Shown piece by piece: positions 1-7,078 of a DNA stretch of 31,613 nucleotides (position 1 is the stretch's first letter; each line of letters starts with the position of its first letter). The notes beneath the pieces were generated by a model. It worked only from the letters and a program-made list of their open reading frames with translations. It made no database searches and was not told where the DNA came from. The position numbers were made by a program, and so were the translations under genes. Origin of the DNA: an uncultured Christensenellaceae bacterium (GTDB lineage Bacteria; Bacillota; Clostridia; Christensenellales; Borkfalkiaceae); the NCBI GenBank assembly GCA_910587625.1, contig CAJUMW010000020.1:1-31613 (forward strand). The letters are read 5' to 3'.

Positions 1-5
1 GGCAC

Positions 6-53
6 AAAAAAACAAAGCCGACTTTCCATAAATGTGAAAAGTTCGACTTTGTT
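6..53 (-). terminator. Rho-independent terminator of tRNA-Glu
   Basis: Read on the minus strand, AACAAAGTCGA pairs with TCGGCTTTGTT (one G-T pair) around an A/T-rich centre. It is followed at once by a run of seven T. It lies just past the CCA end of the tRNA, so it should end that transcript. Confidence 0.75.
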
Positions 54-59
54 ACTGAT

Positions 60-134
60 TGGTGACCCTGCCGGGAATCGAACCCGGGATTGAGCCTTGA
101 GAGGGCTCCGTCTTAACCGCTTGACCACAGGGCC
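60..134 (-). tRNA. tRNA-Glu (anticodon CTC), CCA encoded
   Basis: On the minus strand a full cloverleaf can be drawn. The acceptor GGCCCTG pairs with CAGGGTC (one G-T pair), and the D-arm contains GGTCAAGCGGTTAAGAC. The anticodon stem GAGCC/GGCTC closes the 7-base loop CTCTCAA, giving anticodon CTC, which reads GAG. The T-arm is CCGGG TTCGAAT CCCGG. The discriminator base is A and the CCA tail is encoded in the DNA. It reads GAG only; the usual UUC-anticodon tRNA-Glu must be elsewhere. Confidence 0.95.
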
Positions 135-154
135 TTATGTCGTTTTGCTTAGTG

Positions 155-183
155 ATTATATCACAATTATTTCAGCTTTGCAA
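155..183 (-). promoter_or_regulatory. Sigma-A promoter of tRNA-Glu
   Basis: On the minus strand, TTGCAA (183-178) and TATAAT (160-155) are 17 bp apart. They end about 20 bp before the tRNA 5' end. This suggests the tRNA has its own start in addition to any read-through from the 6S-like gene upstream. Confidence 0.7.
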
Positions 184-217
184 GCGAAATTGCGCAGGAA
201 TTTACAATTTAATAAAT

Positions 218-395
218 AAAAAAATCCGCCTGTGCCGTGATATGAAAAAGTGTTAACCCGCTTCTCGCAGGTGGGTGCAGCGAAGCGAAACATCGTACTT
301 TCCGTAAAACAGACCTTGACTATTTTCGCGAACGAACTGCTCCCTAAAAAACTTTGTGGATTACGAATTCTTCATACCACGAACACCGCAGACCC
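218..395 (-). ncRNA. ssrS: 6S-like RNA (RNA polymerase-binding RNA)
   Basis: No protein gene fits this stretch, but the minus strand has a complete RNA gene. A promoter sits just upstream, with predicted start at GGG (395-393). A long closing stem joins the two ends: TCTGC, GTGT and CGTGGTATGAA near the 5' end pair with TTCATATCACG, GCAC and GCGGA near the 3' end, about 20 pairs with small bulges. A T7 tract follows. Between the arms is a weakly paired centre and a 3'-side hairpin closed by CGCTTC/GAAGCG. About 178 nt, a long two-armed rod with an open centre, and a 5' arm containing GGTGTTCGT are what is known of 6S RNA. Family assignment is by recognition; the transcription unit itself is well supported. 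An 82-codon plus-strand reading frame across it is not credible. Confidence 0.75.
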
Positions 396-405
396 TATAT
401 ATATT

Positions 406-434
406 ATATATATTTTGATAAAAAAATGCAACAA
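406..434 (-). promoter_or_regulatory. Sigma-A promoter of the 6S-like RNA
   Basis: On the minus strand, TTGCAT is followed after 17 bp by TATAAT, then seven A/T bases and GGG, the predicted start near 395. The perfect -10 and ideal spacing fit a strongly expressed stable RNA. Confidence 0.75.
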
Positions 435-487
435 GAAAATTTTAACAATACAAATTAGGGAAAATTTTTCTACCCGATTTAATTTAC

Positions 488-516
488 TTGCTTTTTAACT
501 GTAAAAGCCGTAAAAT
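488..516 (+). promoter_or_regulatory. Possible promoter of the AspRS gene
   Basis: TTGCTT (488-493) and TAAAAT (511-516) are 17 bp apart and about 27 bp before the start codon at 544. The ribosome site AGAGGA is near 533. The -35 is poor. No T-box element (conserved AGGGTGGNACCGCG segment plus terminator) was seen upstream. Confidence 0.4.
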
Positions 517-543
517 TAATAAAAAACATTTAAGAGGAATTTT

Positions 544-1875
544 ATGGAAGAAATTACGGGCGTTGTTCTCACAACCTCCACTCCCTATTCGGAATTTAAA
601 AATAATCTTGATAAAGTAGTTGCCATAAAGGGCACTATACACAATATAAGGGATATGTCTGACTTTGCCTTTATTTTAGTCAGAACCGCGCGCGAGCTTA
701 TACAATGTGTTTACTCGCCTGAATTTTCGGATTATAGACTTAATGAAACGGTTGTTGAACAGGCTGCGGCAAAAATTACGGGCAAAGTGGTTAAAAGCGA
801 AACGCGCGACGGCAGCGAGAGATACGAGCTGCAAATTCACAATATCGAAATTTTATCCTCCCCTGCGGCAATTCCACCCGTAGTTATTTCAAAAAAGCAG
901 GTCACTTGCGAGCTTTCGGTAAATCTTGACAACCGACCCGTGACGTTGCGCAACCCCAAAGAGCGCGCGATTTTTAAAATTCAAGAGGGTATTCAGCGCG
1001 GTTTCAGAGAGTATTTACAGAGCCAGAATTTTACCGAAATTCATTCACCGAAAATTAATTTTGCAGGCGCGGAAGGCGGTACAAACGTATTTAAACTTGA
1101 CTATTTCGGAAAGACCGTATATCTTGCACAAAGTCCCCAGCTCTATAAGCAAGCTCTCGTACCCGTATATGAACGCGTGTTTGAAATTGCTCCCGTATTC
1201 CGTGCAGAGCACCACGACACCTCTCGCCACCTCAACGAGTATATTTCAATGGACTTTGAAATGGGCTTTATCGACAGCTTTACCGACATTATGAATATGG
1301 AAACGGGCGCGCTTAAATATATTATGAACCTGTTAAAGACGGAATACGCTCCCGAAGTTGAACTGTTGAAAGTCGATATACCCGAAATTAACACCATACC
1401 CTGCGTTAAATTTAAGGACGCAAAGGCGCTTTGCGTTAAAAAACTTAAAAACATTACCGATATGAAGGACTTTGAACCCGAAGAGGAAGCATTCCTCGGA
1501 AAATGGGCTAAACAGCAATTCAACTCGGACTTTCTTTTCGTTACGCACTACCTATCCAAAAAACGTCCGTTCTATACGATGGACGACCCCGAGGACCCCG
1601 AAGTCACGCTTTCGTTCGACCTGTTATTCCGCGGTATAGAGATTACCTCGGGCGGACAAAGAATTCACGACTATAACGAGCAAGTCGAAAAGATGAAAAA
1701 AATGGGTATGAACCCCGATGAGTTTGAAACGTATCTTATGCTTCACAAGTACGGCGCACCCCCTCACGGCGGTTTGGGATTAGGGCTTGAACGCCTTACA
1801 ATGCACCTTTTAGGCTTTAAAAATGTAAGATATGCTACAATGTTTCCGAGAGATATTAACAGAGTTTCTCCATAA
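544..1875 (+). CDS. aspS: Archaeal-type aspartyl-tRNA synthetase, probably non-discriminating (Asp/Asn)
   Basis: A class II aminoacyl-tRNA synthetase in the cytosol that attaches aspartate to tRNA. At 443 residues it matches the short archaeal/eukaryotic form and lacks the large insert of the usual bacterial AspRS (about 590). Visible parts are an N-terminal OB-fold anticodon-binding domain (about 20-105), LAQSPQLYKQ (194-203), motif 2 around FEIAPVFRAEHHDTSRHLNE (213-232), GIEITSGGQRIHDY (364-377) and motif 3 GLGLGLERL (410-418). The OB-fold has His33 in IHNIRD, where Asp-only archaeal enzymes carry Trp. From family knowledge, His here goes with enzymes that also charge tRNA-Asn, giving Asp-tRNA(Asn) for repair by GatCAB. 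GatCAB is not in the window, so dual use is inference. The gene stands alone with its own terminator. Confidence 0.9.
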   Translation: MEEITGVVLTTSTPYSEFKNNLDKVVAIKGTIHNIRDMSDFAFILVRTARELIQCVYSPEFSDYRLNETVVEQAAAKITGKVVKSETRDGSERYELQIHNIEILSSPAAIPPVVISKKQVTCELSVNLDNRPVTLRNPKERAIFKIQEGIQRGFREYLQSQNFTEIHSPKINFAGAEGGTNVFKLDYFGKTVYLAQSPQLYKQALVPVYERVFEIAPVFRAEHHDTSRHLNEYISMDFEMGFIDSFTDIMNMETGALKYIMNLLKTEYAPEVELLKVDIPEINTIPCVKFKDAKALCVKKLKNITDMKDFEPEEEAFLGKWAKQQFNSDFLFVTHYLSKKRPFYTMDDPEDPEVTLSFDLLFRGIEITSGGQRIHDYNEQVEKMKKMGMNPDEFETYLMLHKYGAPPHGGLGLGLERLTMHLLGFKNVRYATMFPRDINRVSP

Positions 1876-1884
1876 TATAGGAAA

Positions 1885-1917
1885 AAAGCACGGCAGACGC
1901 CGTGCTTTCTATTTTTT
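1885..1917 (+). terminator. Terminator of the AspRS gene
   Basis: A perfect 10-bp stem, AAAGCACGGC (1885-1894) with GCCGTGCTTT (1899-1908), has an AGAC loop and is followed by CTATTTTTT. An A-run on the left side means it could also stop minus-strand transcripts. Confidence 0.9.
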
Positions 1918-1920
1918 AAA

Positions 1921-2012
1921 AGAAAAACCCGACGAATTAATACGTCGGGCTACCTTTTCCCCTATTGATTGTTCAGCTTTACCGCCGTTCAATATAGCGC
2001 CCTCTTATTGAG
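1921..2012 (-). ncRNA. Unassigned small RNA with own promoter and terminator
   Basis: The minus strand between the zinc-ribbon gene and the AspRS terminator is a complete small transcription unit of about 92 nt. It starts near CTCAATAAGAGGGCGC and ends in the hairpin CCCGACG (1949-1943), 8-base loop, CGTCGGG (1934-1928), then TTTTTCTTTT. Inside, TATTGA pairs with TCAATA around a smaller CGGC/GCTG hairpin. An early GGGC can also pair with GCCC (1950-1947), the base of the terminator stem, so two exclusive folds are possible. I see no start codon with a ribosome site in it. I do not recognise the family; it could be a small regulatory RNA or a riboswitch-like attenuator. Confidence 0.55.
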
Positions 2013-2019
2013 GAATTAA

Positions 2020-2048
2020 AGAATATCACATTTTAAGTGAGTTGTCAA
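2020..2048 (-). promoter_or_regulatory. Promoter of the small RNA
   Basis: On the minus strand a perfect TTGACA (2048-2043), 17 bp and TATTCT (2025-2020) predict a start near 2012. The box lies downstream of the zinc-ribbon gene's stop codon, so the small RNA is independent of the long operon. Confidence 0.65.
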
Positions 2049-2084
2049 CACTTTTAACTCATTTTTATGCAAATTGCACAAAAA

Positions 2085-2786
2085 TTAGGGATTGTACAAT
2101 ATTCTGTGGCAATTTTCGCACTCGGTTACTTTGCTTGAAGATATTCTTTCCTTGCCTGCAAGCGAAAGTTCGCTACCGCATTTTGAACACCTGCCGCCTT
2201 GAACTTCGCACAGAATGGGGAACACTCGCTCGCTGCGCTTTTCCCTGTATTTTTCCATTACGTCCTTATCAATTTCCTTTGCTAGAGAATCAAGCTCTTT
2301 TTGAACCTCGATAGCCTCTTGCTGCTTTTTTGCCTTAAACGTTTTATAAGCTGTCTGTAACTCCAACGCCTGTTCTTTTACTTGCATATATTTTCTTTTT
2401 CTCGCTTTATAGTCCTCGTCAGCTTCTTTTATCGTTTTGGTCAAAGTATTGATTTCGGCGCGAATAGATTTGAGTTTTTCGGTAATTTGCATAACGTTCT
2501 TTTTATAGAAAGTTATATCTGCGCCGCCCTCGACAAGCTCGTCAATGTGGTCAAAATCGCTGAGAGTTTCAACAATTTCAGCATACTTTTTTTCGAGTTT
2601 TTCTAAAAGTTCGCGCATTTCCGCCGCCTTAGCGTCGAGATTTTCAAACTTTTGGGGCGCATTGTCGAGATAAGATTTAGCCTGTAAAAAGTTTTTTCTT
2701 TCCTCTGAATTAGCCGTTTCACGTTCGATTTTCAATAACTTTTCGTCAGTTGACTGGTACTTTAGAAGCTTCTCTACCTGTGACAT
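2085..2786 (-). CDS. Coiled-coil protein with C-terminal zinc ribbon (CdsZ/DUF164-like)
   Basis: A 233-residue soluble protein. Residues 1-190 are almost entirely charged heptad-like helix (Lys/Glu rich), predicting a long antiparallel coiled coil. The C-terminus is a C4 zinc ribbon with Cys200-x2-Cys203 and Cys223-x2-Cys226. This architecture is known for a widespread bacterial family, often next to nif3 in Firmicutes, whose biochemical role is not settled here; nucleic-acid or secretion-partner binding has been proposed for relatives. It is the last gene of the long run, 15 bp after nif3, with ribosome site AAGGAG. Confidence 0.8.
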   Translation of the reverse strand: MSQVEKLLKYQSTDEKLLKIERETANSEERKNFLQAKSYLDNAPQKFENLDAKAAEMRELLEKLEKKYAEIVETLSDFDHIDELVEGGADITFYKKNVMQITEKLKSIRAEINTLTKTIKEADEDYKARKRKYMQVKEQALELQTAYKTFKAKKQQEAIEVQKELDSLAKEIDKDVMEKYREKRSERVFPILCEVQGGRCSKCGSELSLAGKERISSSKVTECENCHRILYNP

Positions 2787-2801
2787 ATTATTCTCCTTGA
2801 A

Positions 2802-3593
2802 TTAAAGTAAATTTTCGAAGGTCAAATATTCCGATTTAACTTTAATATCATCTTTGATTTTTTGATAAATTTTATTTAACCCGTAATTTTCCGAAGCGTA
2901 ATGGGTCAATACAATGACTGCTATACCTCTTTGCGTCAACGCGAGTATTTCGTGATGCTTCATATCGGCAGAAACAAACACGTCCGCACCGTTATCCGCG
3001 GCAAACGACATATTGTAATCGTCGCAGCCGGCGCCGCAGAACGACGCAACTTTTGAAACCTGATTATTTTTATCTCCGTAGACAATTATTTTTGAAGTAT
3101 TAAAAGCTTTCGACACTTGTTGTACAAAACTTTCAAGTGTTTGCGGTTTAATATCATAGACTCTGCCGTAGCCGCCGTTGTCGATTTGTGCGGCAATTTT
3201 ACAATTTTCCTCGAAGCCGCCAAGTCCGCGCATAAGCCAATAGTCTATACCCTCGGGCGCTGCGTCAAAATTAAGGTGCATGGAAATTACGGATATTTCG
3301 TATTTCATACACCGTGAAAGTGCGCTCGCCTGGGGATTATTAACAGTATCGAAGCGAGATATTCCGCCGTAAATTGCAGGATGGTGCGTAACAATCAAAT
3401 TATATCCGCTTTTTTTTGCGCGTTCCACCGCCTCAACTGTCAAATCAAGAGTAAAAAGTACGCCGTTTATATCCTCTCCGCAGTCTATTATTATACCGCT
3501 GTTATCGTACATTTTAAATTTTTTACAGAACTCGTCCGACAAAGCGACGGGCGCTACGCCCTGTAAAATTTCAAATATTTCGCAAAGTTTCAC
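2802..3593 (-). CDS. Nif3-like dinuclear metal protein (DUF34, YqfO family)
   Basis: A 263-residue member of the NIF3/DUF34 family, which forms toroidal hexamers holding two metal ions per subunit. Expected ligands are visible: His70-His71 in VTHHPAIYGG, Asp110 in HLNFDAA, and His231 with Glu235 in THYASE. Family members have been called GTP cyclohydrolase I type 2, but that activity is not general and is not claimed. This is the short form, lacking the central PII-like insert of some Bacillus proteins. The start overlaps trmK by 23 bp, and the pairing of nif3 with trmK is conserved in Firmicutes. Confidence 0.88.
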   Translation of the reverse strand: MKLCEIFEILQGVAPVALSDEFCKKFKMYDNSGIIIDCGEDINGVLFTLDLTVEAVERAKKSGYNLIVTHHPAIYGGISRFDTVNNPQASALSRCMKYEISVISMHLNFDAAPEGIDYWLMRGLGGFEENCKIAAQIDNGGYGRVYDIKPQTLESFVQQVSKAFNTSKIIVYGDKNNQVSKVASFCGAGCDDYNMSFAADNGADVFVSADMKHHEILALTQRGIAVIVLTHYASENYGLNKIYQKIKDDIKVKSEYLTFENLL

Positions 3594-4227
3594 TGTTCAA
3601 AATACCTTCTATTTTCTTAATTTGTATTAAAATCTCCTCTCGGGAACTTTCAGAAAGCGGTCTTTCAAGATAGCCGCGTTTTTTTGTCAACTCTGACAAA
3701 AGATATTTTTGCATATCTTTGCTATGTAAATTTAAACCGTAATCGAGCTGTAAATCGCAATATGCTTGTCCGTTGCCGCCACAAATACCTTTAATTACAA
3801 AGTAAAATTTTCCGCCGCTCAAAAACACTTCGTCACAGGTTATGCCTGCTCCGCTGTTCAAAAGAAATTCCCTTACGGTGCGCACGTTTTTCATCGGTTG
3901 CAACACAAAGCTTTTGGGTATAAAAGATTTTTTTAAAATTGCAACTATCTCTTCTCCGCCCATTCCGGCTATCAAAACCTGGTCGGTATTGCTATCTATC
4001 TTTTCAAGTCCCGAACAGCATACCGAAACAACGCGACCGCTTTTACAATAATCTTTTAGCAAGGTTTCGGCTTTTTTTAAGCATTTTTCGCTTATGTCCG
4101 ATATTTGCGCAGTTGAACACATATTATTTTTCAACATATAACTTGTGCAATAGCCGTGGTCGCAACCGACGTCGGCAAAGGTTACGCATTTATCGAGATA
4201 CGAGCAAAGTTTTTTAATTCTGTCCAT
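3571..4227 (-). CDS. trmK: tRNA (adenine-22-N1)-methyltransferase
   Basis: A 218-residue Rossmann-fold, SAM-dependent enzyme that methylates N1 of A22 in the tRNA D-loop. The SAM-binding motif is FADVGCDHGY (17-26). GMGGEEI (88-94) and QPMKNVRTVREFL (110-122) are the hallmark segments of the TrmK family and form the active face. A helical C-terminal tail (about 155-218) fits the family's coiled-coil domain. It lies one base after rpoD and overlaps nif3, the Firmicutes order rpoD-trmK-nif3. Confidence 0.9.
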   Translation of the reverse strand: MDRIKKLCSYLDKCVTFADVGCDHGYCTSYMLKNNMCSTAQISDISEKCLKKAETLLKDYCKSGRVVSVCCSGLEKIDSNTDQVLIAGMGGEEIVAILKKSFIPKSFVLQPMKNVRTVREFLLNSGAGITCDEVFLSGGKFYFVIKGICGGNGQAYCDLQLDYGLNLHSKDMQKYLLSELTKKRGYLERPLSESSREEILIQIKKIEGILNSETLRNI

Positions 4228-4228
4228 T

Positions 4229-5290
4229 TCAGGTATCGAGGAAATCTTTTAGATGCTTACTGCGCGAAGGATGACGAAGCTTTCTCAAAGCCTTTGCCTC
4301 TATCTGCCTTATTCTTTCACGCGTAACGTTAAATTCCCTGCCGACCTCTTCAAGAGTTCTCGGTCTTCCGTCGTCCACACCGTACCTAAGCCTCAATACC
4401 TTTTCCTCGCGAGGTGTAAGGCTGTTGAGCACGCCGAGCAAGGTTTCTTTCAGCATTGTCGTAGAAACACTGTCCGACGGAGTTGCGGTAGTTACGTCCT
4501 CTATAAAGTCACCCAAGTGACTGTCCTCTTCTTCTCCGATAGGCGTTTCAAGCGAAACGGGATCCTGCGCGATTTTTTGAATTTCACAAACGCGCTCTTC
4601 GCTTATTCCCATTTCACGCGCTATCTCTTCGGGCGTCGGTTCTCTGCCGAGCTTCTGTAACAAAATACGAGAAACGCGGGTAAGCTTGTTTATTGTTTCA
4701 ACCATATGCACGGGGATACGGATTGTGCGAGCCTGATCTGCAATCGCCCTTGTTATTGCCTGCCTTATCCACCAAGTTGCGTAAGTTGAAAATTTAAAGC
4801 CCTTTTGATAGTCGAACTTTTCAACGGCTTTCATAAGTCCCAAGTTACCCTCTTGAATCAAATCGAGAAACAACATTCCGCGCCCGACGTAGCGCTTAGC
4901 AATTGATACCACAAGCCTCAAATTTGCCTCGGACAACTTCTTTTTCGCTTCTTCGTCGCCCTCTTCCTGCATTCTTCTTGCAAGCTCTATTTCGTCGTCG
5001 CCCGACAAAAGAGGAACTCTGCCGATATCTTTCAGATACATCTTTACGGGGTCGTCAAGCCCTATATCGGAGAGAGCCTGTTCATAAAGCTCCCTGTCGC
5101 GCTCCGCCTCGTCTATAATCTGAATACTTGCCTCCGCAATAGACTTGTATACAAAATCAATCTGCGACGGCGTAGTTTCGTACTTTTCCATTATATCGCA
5201 GAGCGTATTGGTTGTAATAGAACCTTTTGCGCCGTAAGTGTCGATAATATGTTTTAAAATTTCAGCAAGTTTCTGCTCAGATAAATTCAT
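4229..5290 (-). CDS. rpoD: Primary sigma factor SigA/RpoD
   Basis: The housekeeping sigma factor that directs RNA polymerase to TTGACA/TATAAT promoters such as those in this window. At 353 residues it has the compact Firmicutes form. A short region 1.1 spans about 1-60, region 1.2 starts at DPVKMYLKDIG (80-90), and region 2 runs from EANLRLVVSIAKRYVGRGM to the -10 reading helix near TYATWWIRQAITRAIADQ (169-186). Region 3 contains RIPVHM and EPTPEEIA. Region 4.2 carries the -35 reading helix TLEEVGREFNVTRERIRQIE near the C-terminus. The start ATG overlaps the dnaG stop as ATGA (5290-5287), giving translational coupling, and the dnaG-rpoD pair is the classic macromolecular-synthesis order. Confidence 0.97.
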   Translation of the reverse strand: MNLSEQKLAEILKHIIDTYGAKGSITTNTLCDIMEKYETTPSQIDFVYKSIAEASIQIIDEAERDRELYEQALSDIGLDDPVKMYLKDIGRVPLLSGDDEIELARRMQEEGDEEAKKKLSEANLRLVVSIAKRYVGRGMLFLDLIQEGNLGLMKAVEKFDYQKGFKFSTYATWWIRQAITRAIADQARTIRIPVHMVETINKLTRVSRILLQKLGREPTPEEIAREMGISEERVCEIQKIAQDPVSLETPIGEEEDSHLGDFIEDVTTATPSDSVSTTMLKETLLGVLNSLTPREEKVLRLRYGVDDGRPRTLEEVGREFNVTRERIRQIEAKALRKLRHPSRSKHLKDFLDT

Positions 5291-7077
5291 TTTCTCTCTC
5301 CGCTTTTGATTTTTTTCTCTTGAATAATTAAAGATTGCAATGTCGCGGCAAGATTTTTCCTAATTTCCACGTCACTTTCAAGCTCTATTCTGCCCTTCAC
5401 GTCGGCTATTCTGGATTTGATTTCTGCAAGTCTCAACGTCTTTAAACAGTCGAAAAAATATTTTGCGGCAACTTCTCCTTTGAGTTGGTCGCCCTCCGAA
5501 TAGTCCAATACGCGCGAAAGCTCTGAAAACTCTTGACTGCCGTCCTCAAAAAACTCCAACAGCTCCCCGGGACGAACCTTTTCTTCAAGCGTGTTTTGCG
5601 TAATGATATATTTTGCAATAATCCTGTGTACGCCGTTTAAAAATTTTATTGCGCTTAAATCTTCGTCAACGGTATATCTTGCACCGAAAAGGTATGAAGC
5701 TATTACAAACCTCGACGCCTTGTCGTACATAGTGGAATTATCCTTACGTTCAACCGTAATCGGCTTTTGAGACTGTATTTCGGGTTGAGTATTTAAGTCG
5801 CGCTTCAAAGCCTCGAAAGTAATTCCCGAAATACTTCTTAACTGTTTTAACAAATCCTCTTGCTCTGCCGCACTGTCGGCGGTTTTGATTATTTTTATTG
5901 CCTCGGAAACGTATTTGCGCTTATCGTCGGGTTTATTTAAGTCAAAGCCCGATTGCGCTACCCGAAGCTTATAATCTATGAGCGGCACTGCGTTTTCGCA
6001 TCTTTTGCGATATTCTTCCGCACCCATCTGTTTAACTACGTCGTCAGGGTCAAGCCCGTCGGGAAGAAGCACAACTTTTACGTTCAGTCCGTTATTTTTA
6101 AAGATATCGAGTCCGCGTAAATTTGCCTTCTGCCCTGCGCCGTCTCCGTCATAGCTGCTTAAAATATTGTCGGTGTATCGCTTAATAAGCCGAGCCTGGT
6201 CCTGAGTGAGCGACGTGCCCATACTTGCGACAACGTTTGTGAACCCTGCCTGATACAATGACAGAGCGTCCATATAGCCCTCAACAAAAATTACATTACT
6301 TATAGTTTGTTCTTTTTTGAGCTTTTTTAAAAGGTTTATATTGTAAAGTGACTTGCTTTTGTTAAAAACTATGGTGTCGCGAGTGTTTTTATACTTTCCG
6401 AAATCAACTTTTTCAACTTTTCTGCCGCCGAAAGCTATAACTTCGTCCATAGCGTTTATTATGGGAAAGATAAGCCTGTCGGCTTGCGTATCTATCAGCC
6501 TACCGTTGGCTTCGCTTACAACGCCGCTTTCCAGCATATCGGCCCTTGAAAAGCCTTTGTCTAACAGATAGCGCGGCAGGTCGGTAAAATTCAGGCTCGC
6601 GCCCAAGCCAAACTTTCGCACCATATTCGAAGGTATTTTGCGAAGCAATATGTAATCGATAAATTTATCGGCTTTGCCCGAGTTTAAAGTATTTAAATAG
6701 AAATGCGCCGTTTCGTTGAGTATCTTTAATACGGCGTCTTTTTTTCTCTTTGCCTCGATTGTCTGTTGATTGTCGAAGTTTGTTTTCGGCATAGGCAAAT
6801 TGGCGCGTTCGGCAAGAATTTTTACTGCGTCCATAAACTCGACGTTTTCCATATTTTGAACGAGTTTTACAACGTCGCCCGATTCGCCGCACCCAAAACA
6901 GTGGTAATATTGGTCGCTTTCATTGAGCGCAAACGAAGGGGTTTTTTCGTGGTGGAACGGGCAACAAGCCCAATATGTTGCGCCGCGCCTGTCCAAAGTG
7001 AGATAACTGCCTGCAACGTCTATTATATTAAGCTTTTCTTTAAGAGTTGACAAAAACTCCCTTAATTCGTTTGCCAT
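5287..7077 (-). CDS. dnaG: DNA primase
   Basis: Makes RNA primers for DNA replication with the replicative helicase. The CHC2 zinc finger is at the N-terminus: Cys39-x2-His42 and Cys60-x2-Cys63. The TOPRIM catalytic core follows, with Glu266 in FVEGYMD and the metal-binding DGD at 310-312. A helicase-binding helical domain is expected from about 440 to the end; the total length of 596 is normal. It follows dgt by one base and overlaps rpoD by four. Confidence 0.97.
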   Translation of the reverse strand: MANELREFLSTLKEKLNIIDVAGSYLTLDRRGATYWACCPFHHEKTPSFALNESDQYYHCFGCGESGDVVKLVQNMENVEFMDAVKILAERANLPMPKTNFDNQQTIEAKRKKDAVLKILNETAHFYLNTLNSGKADKFIDYILLRKIPSNMVRKFGLGASLNFTDLPRYLLDKGFSRADMLESGVVSEANGRLIDTQADRLIFPIINAMDEVIAFGGRKVEKVDFGKYKNTRDTIVFNKSKSLYNINLLKKLKKEQTISNVIFVEGYMDALSLYQAGFTNVVASMGTSLTQDQARLIKRYTDNILSSYDGDGAGQKANLRGLDIFKNNGLNVKVVLLPDGLDPDDVVKQMGAEEYRKRCENAVPLIDYKLRVAQSGFDLNKPDDKRKYVSEAIKIIKTADSAAEQEDLLKQLRSISGITFEALKRDLNTQPEIQSQKPITVERKDNSTMYDKASRFVIASYLFGARYTVDEDLSAIKFLNGVHRIIAKYIITQNTLEEKVRPGELLEFFEDGSQEFSELSRVLDYSEGDQLKGEVAAKYFFDCLKTLRLAEIKSRIADVKGRIELESDVEIRKNLAATLQSLIIQEKKIKSGERK

Positions 7078-7078
7078 A

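Noticed and set aside
250..498. 82-codon plus-strand frame upstream of aspS
   Set aside because: It lies opposite the 6S-like RNA and its promoter, has no ribosome site and no protein-like composition.
396..543. T-box leader before aspS
   Set aside because: The conserved T-box sequence and a terminator/antiterminator pair are absent; the structured RNA nearby is on the other strand.
2042..2314. 90-codon plus-strand frame
   Set aside because: Antisense to the zinc-ribbon gene and to the small-RNA promoter, with no ribosome site.
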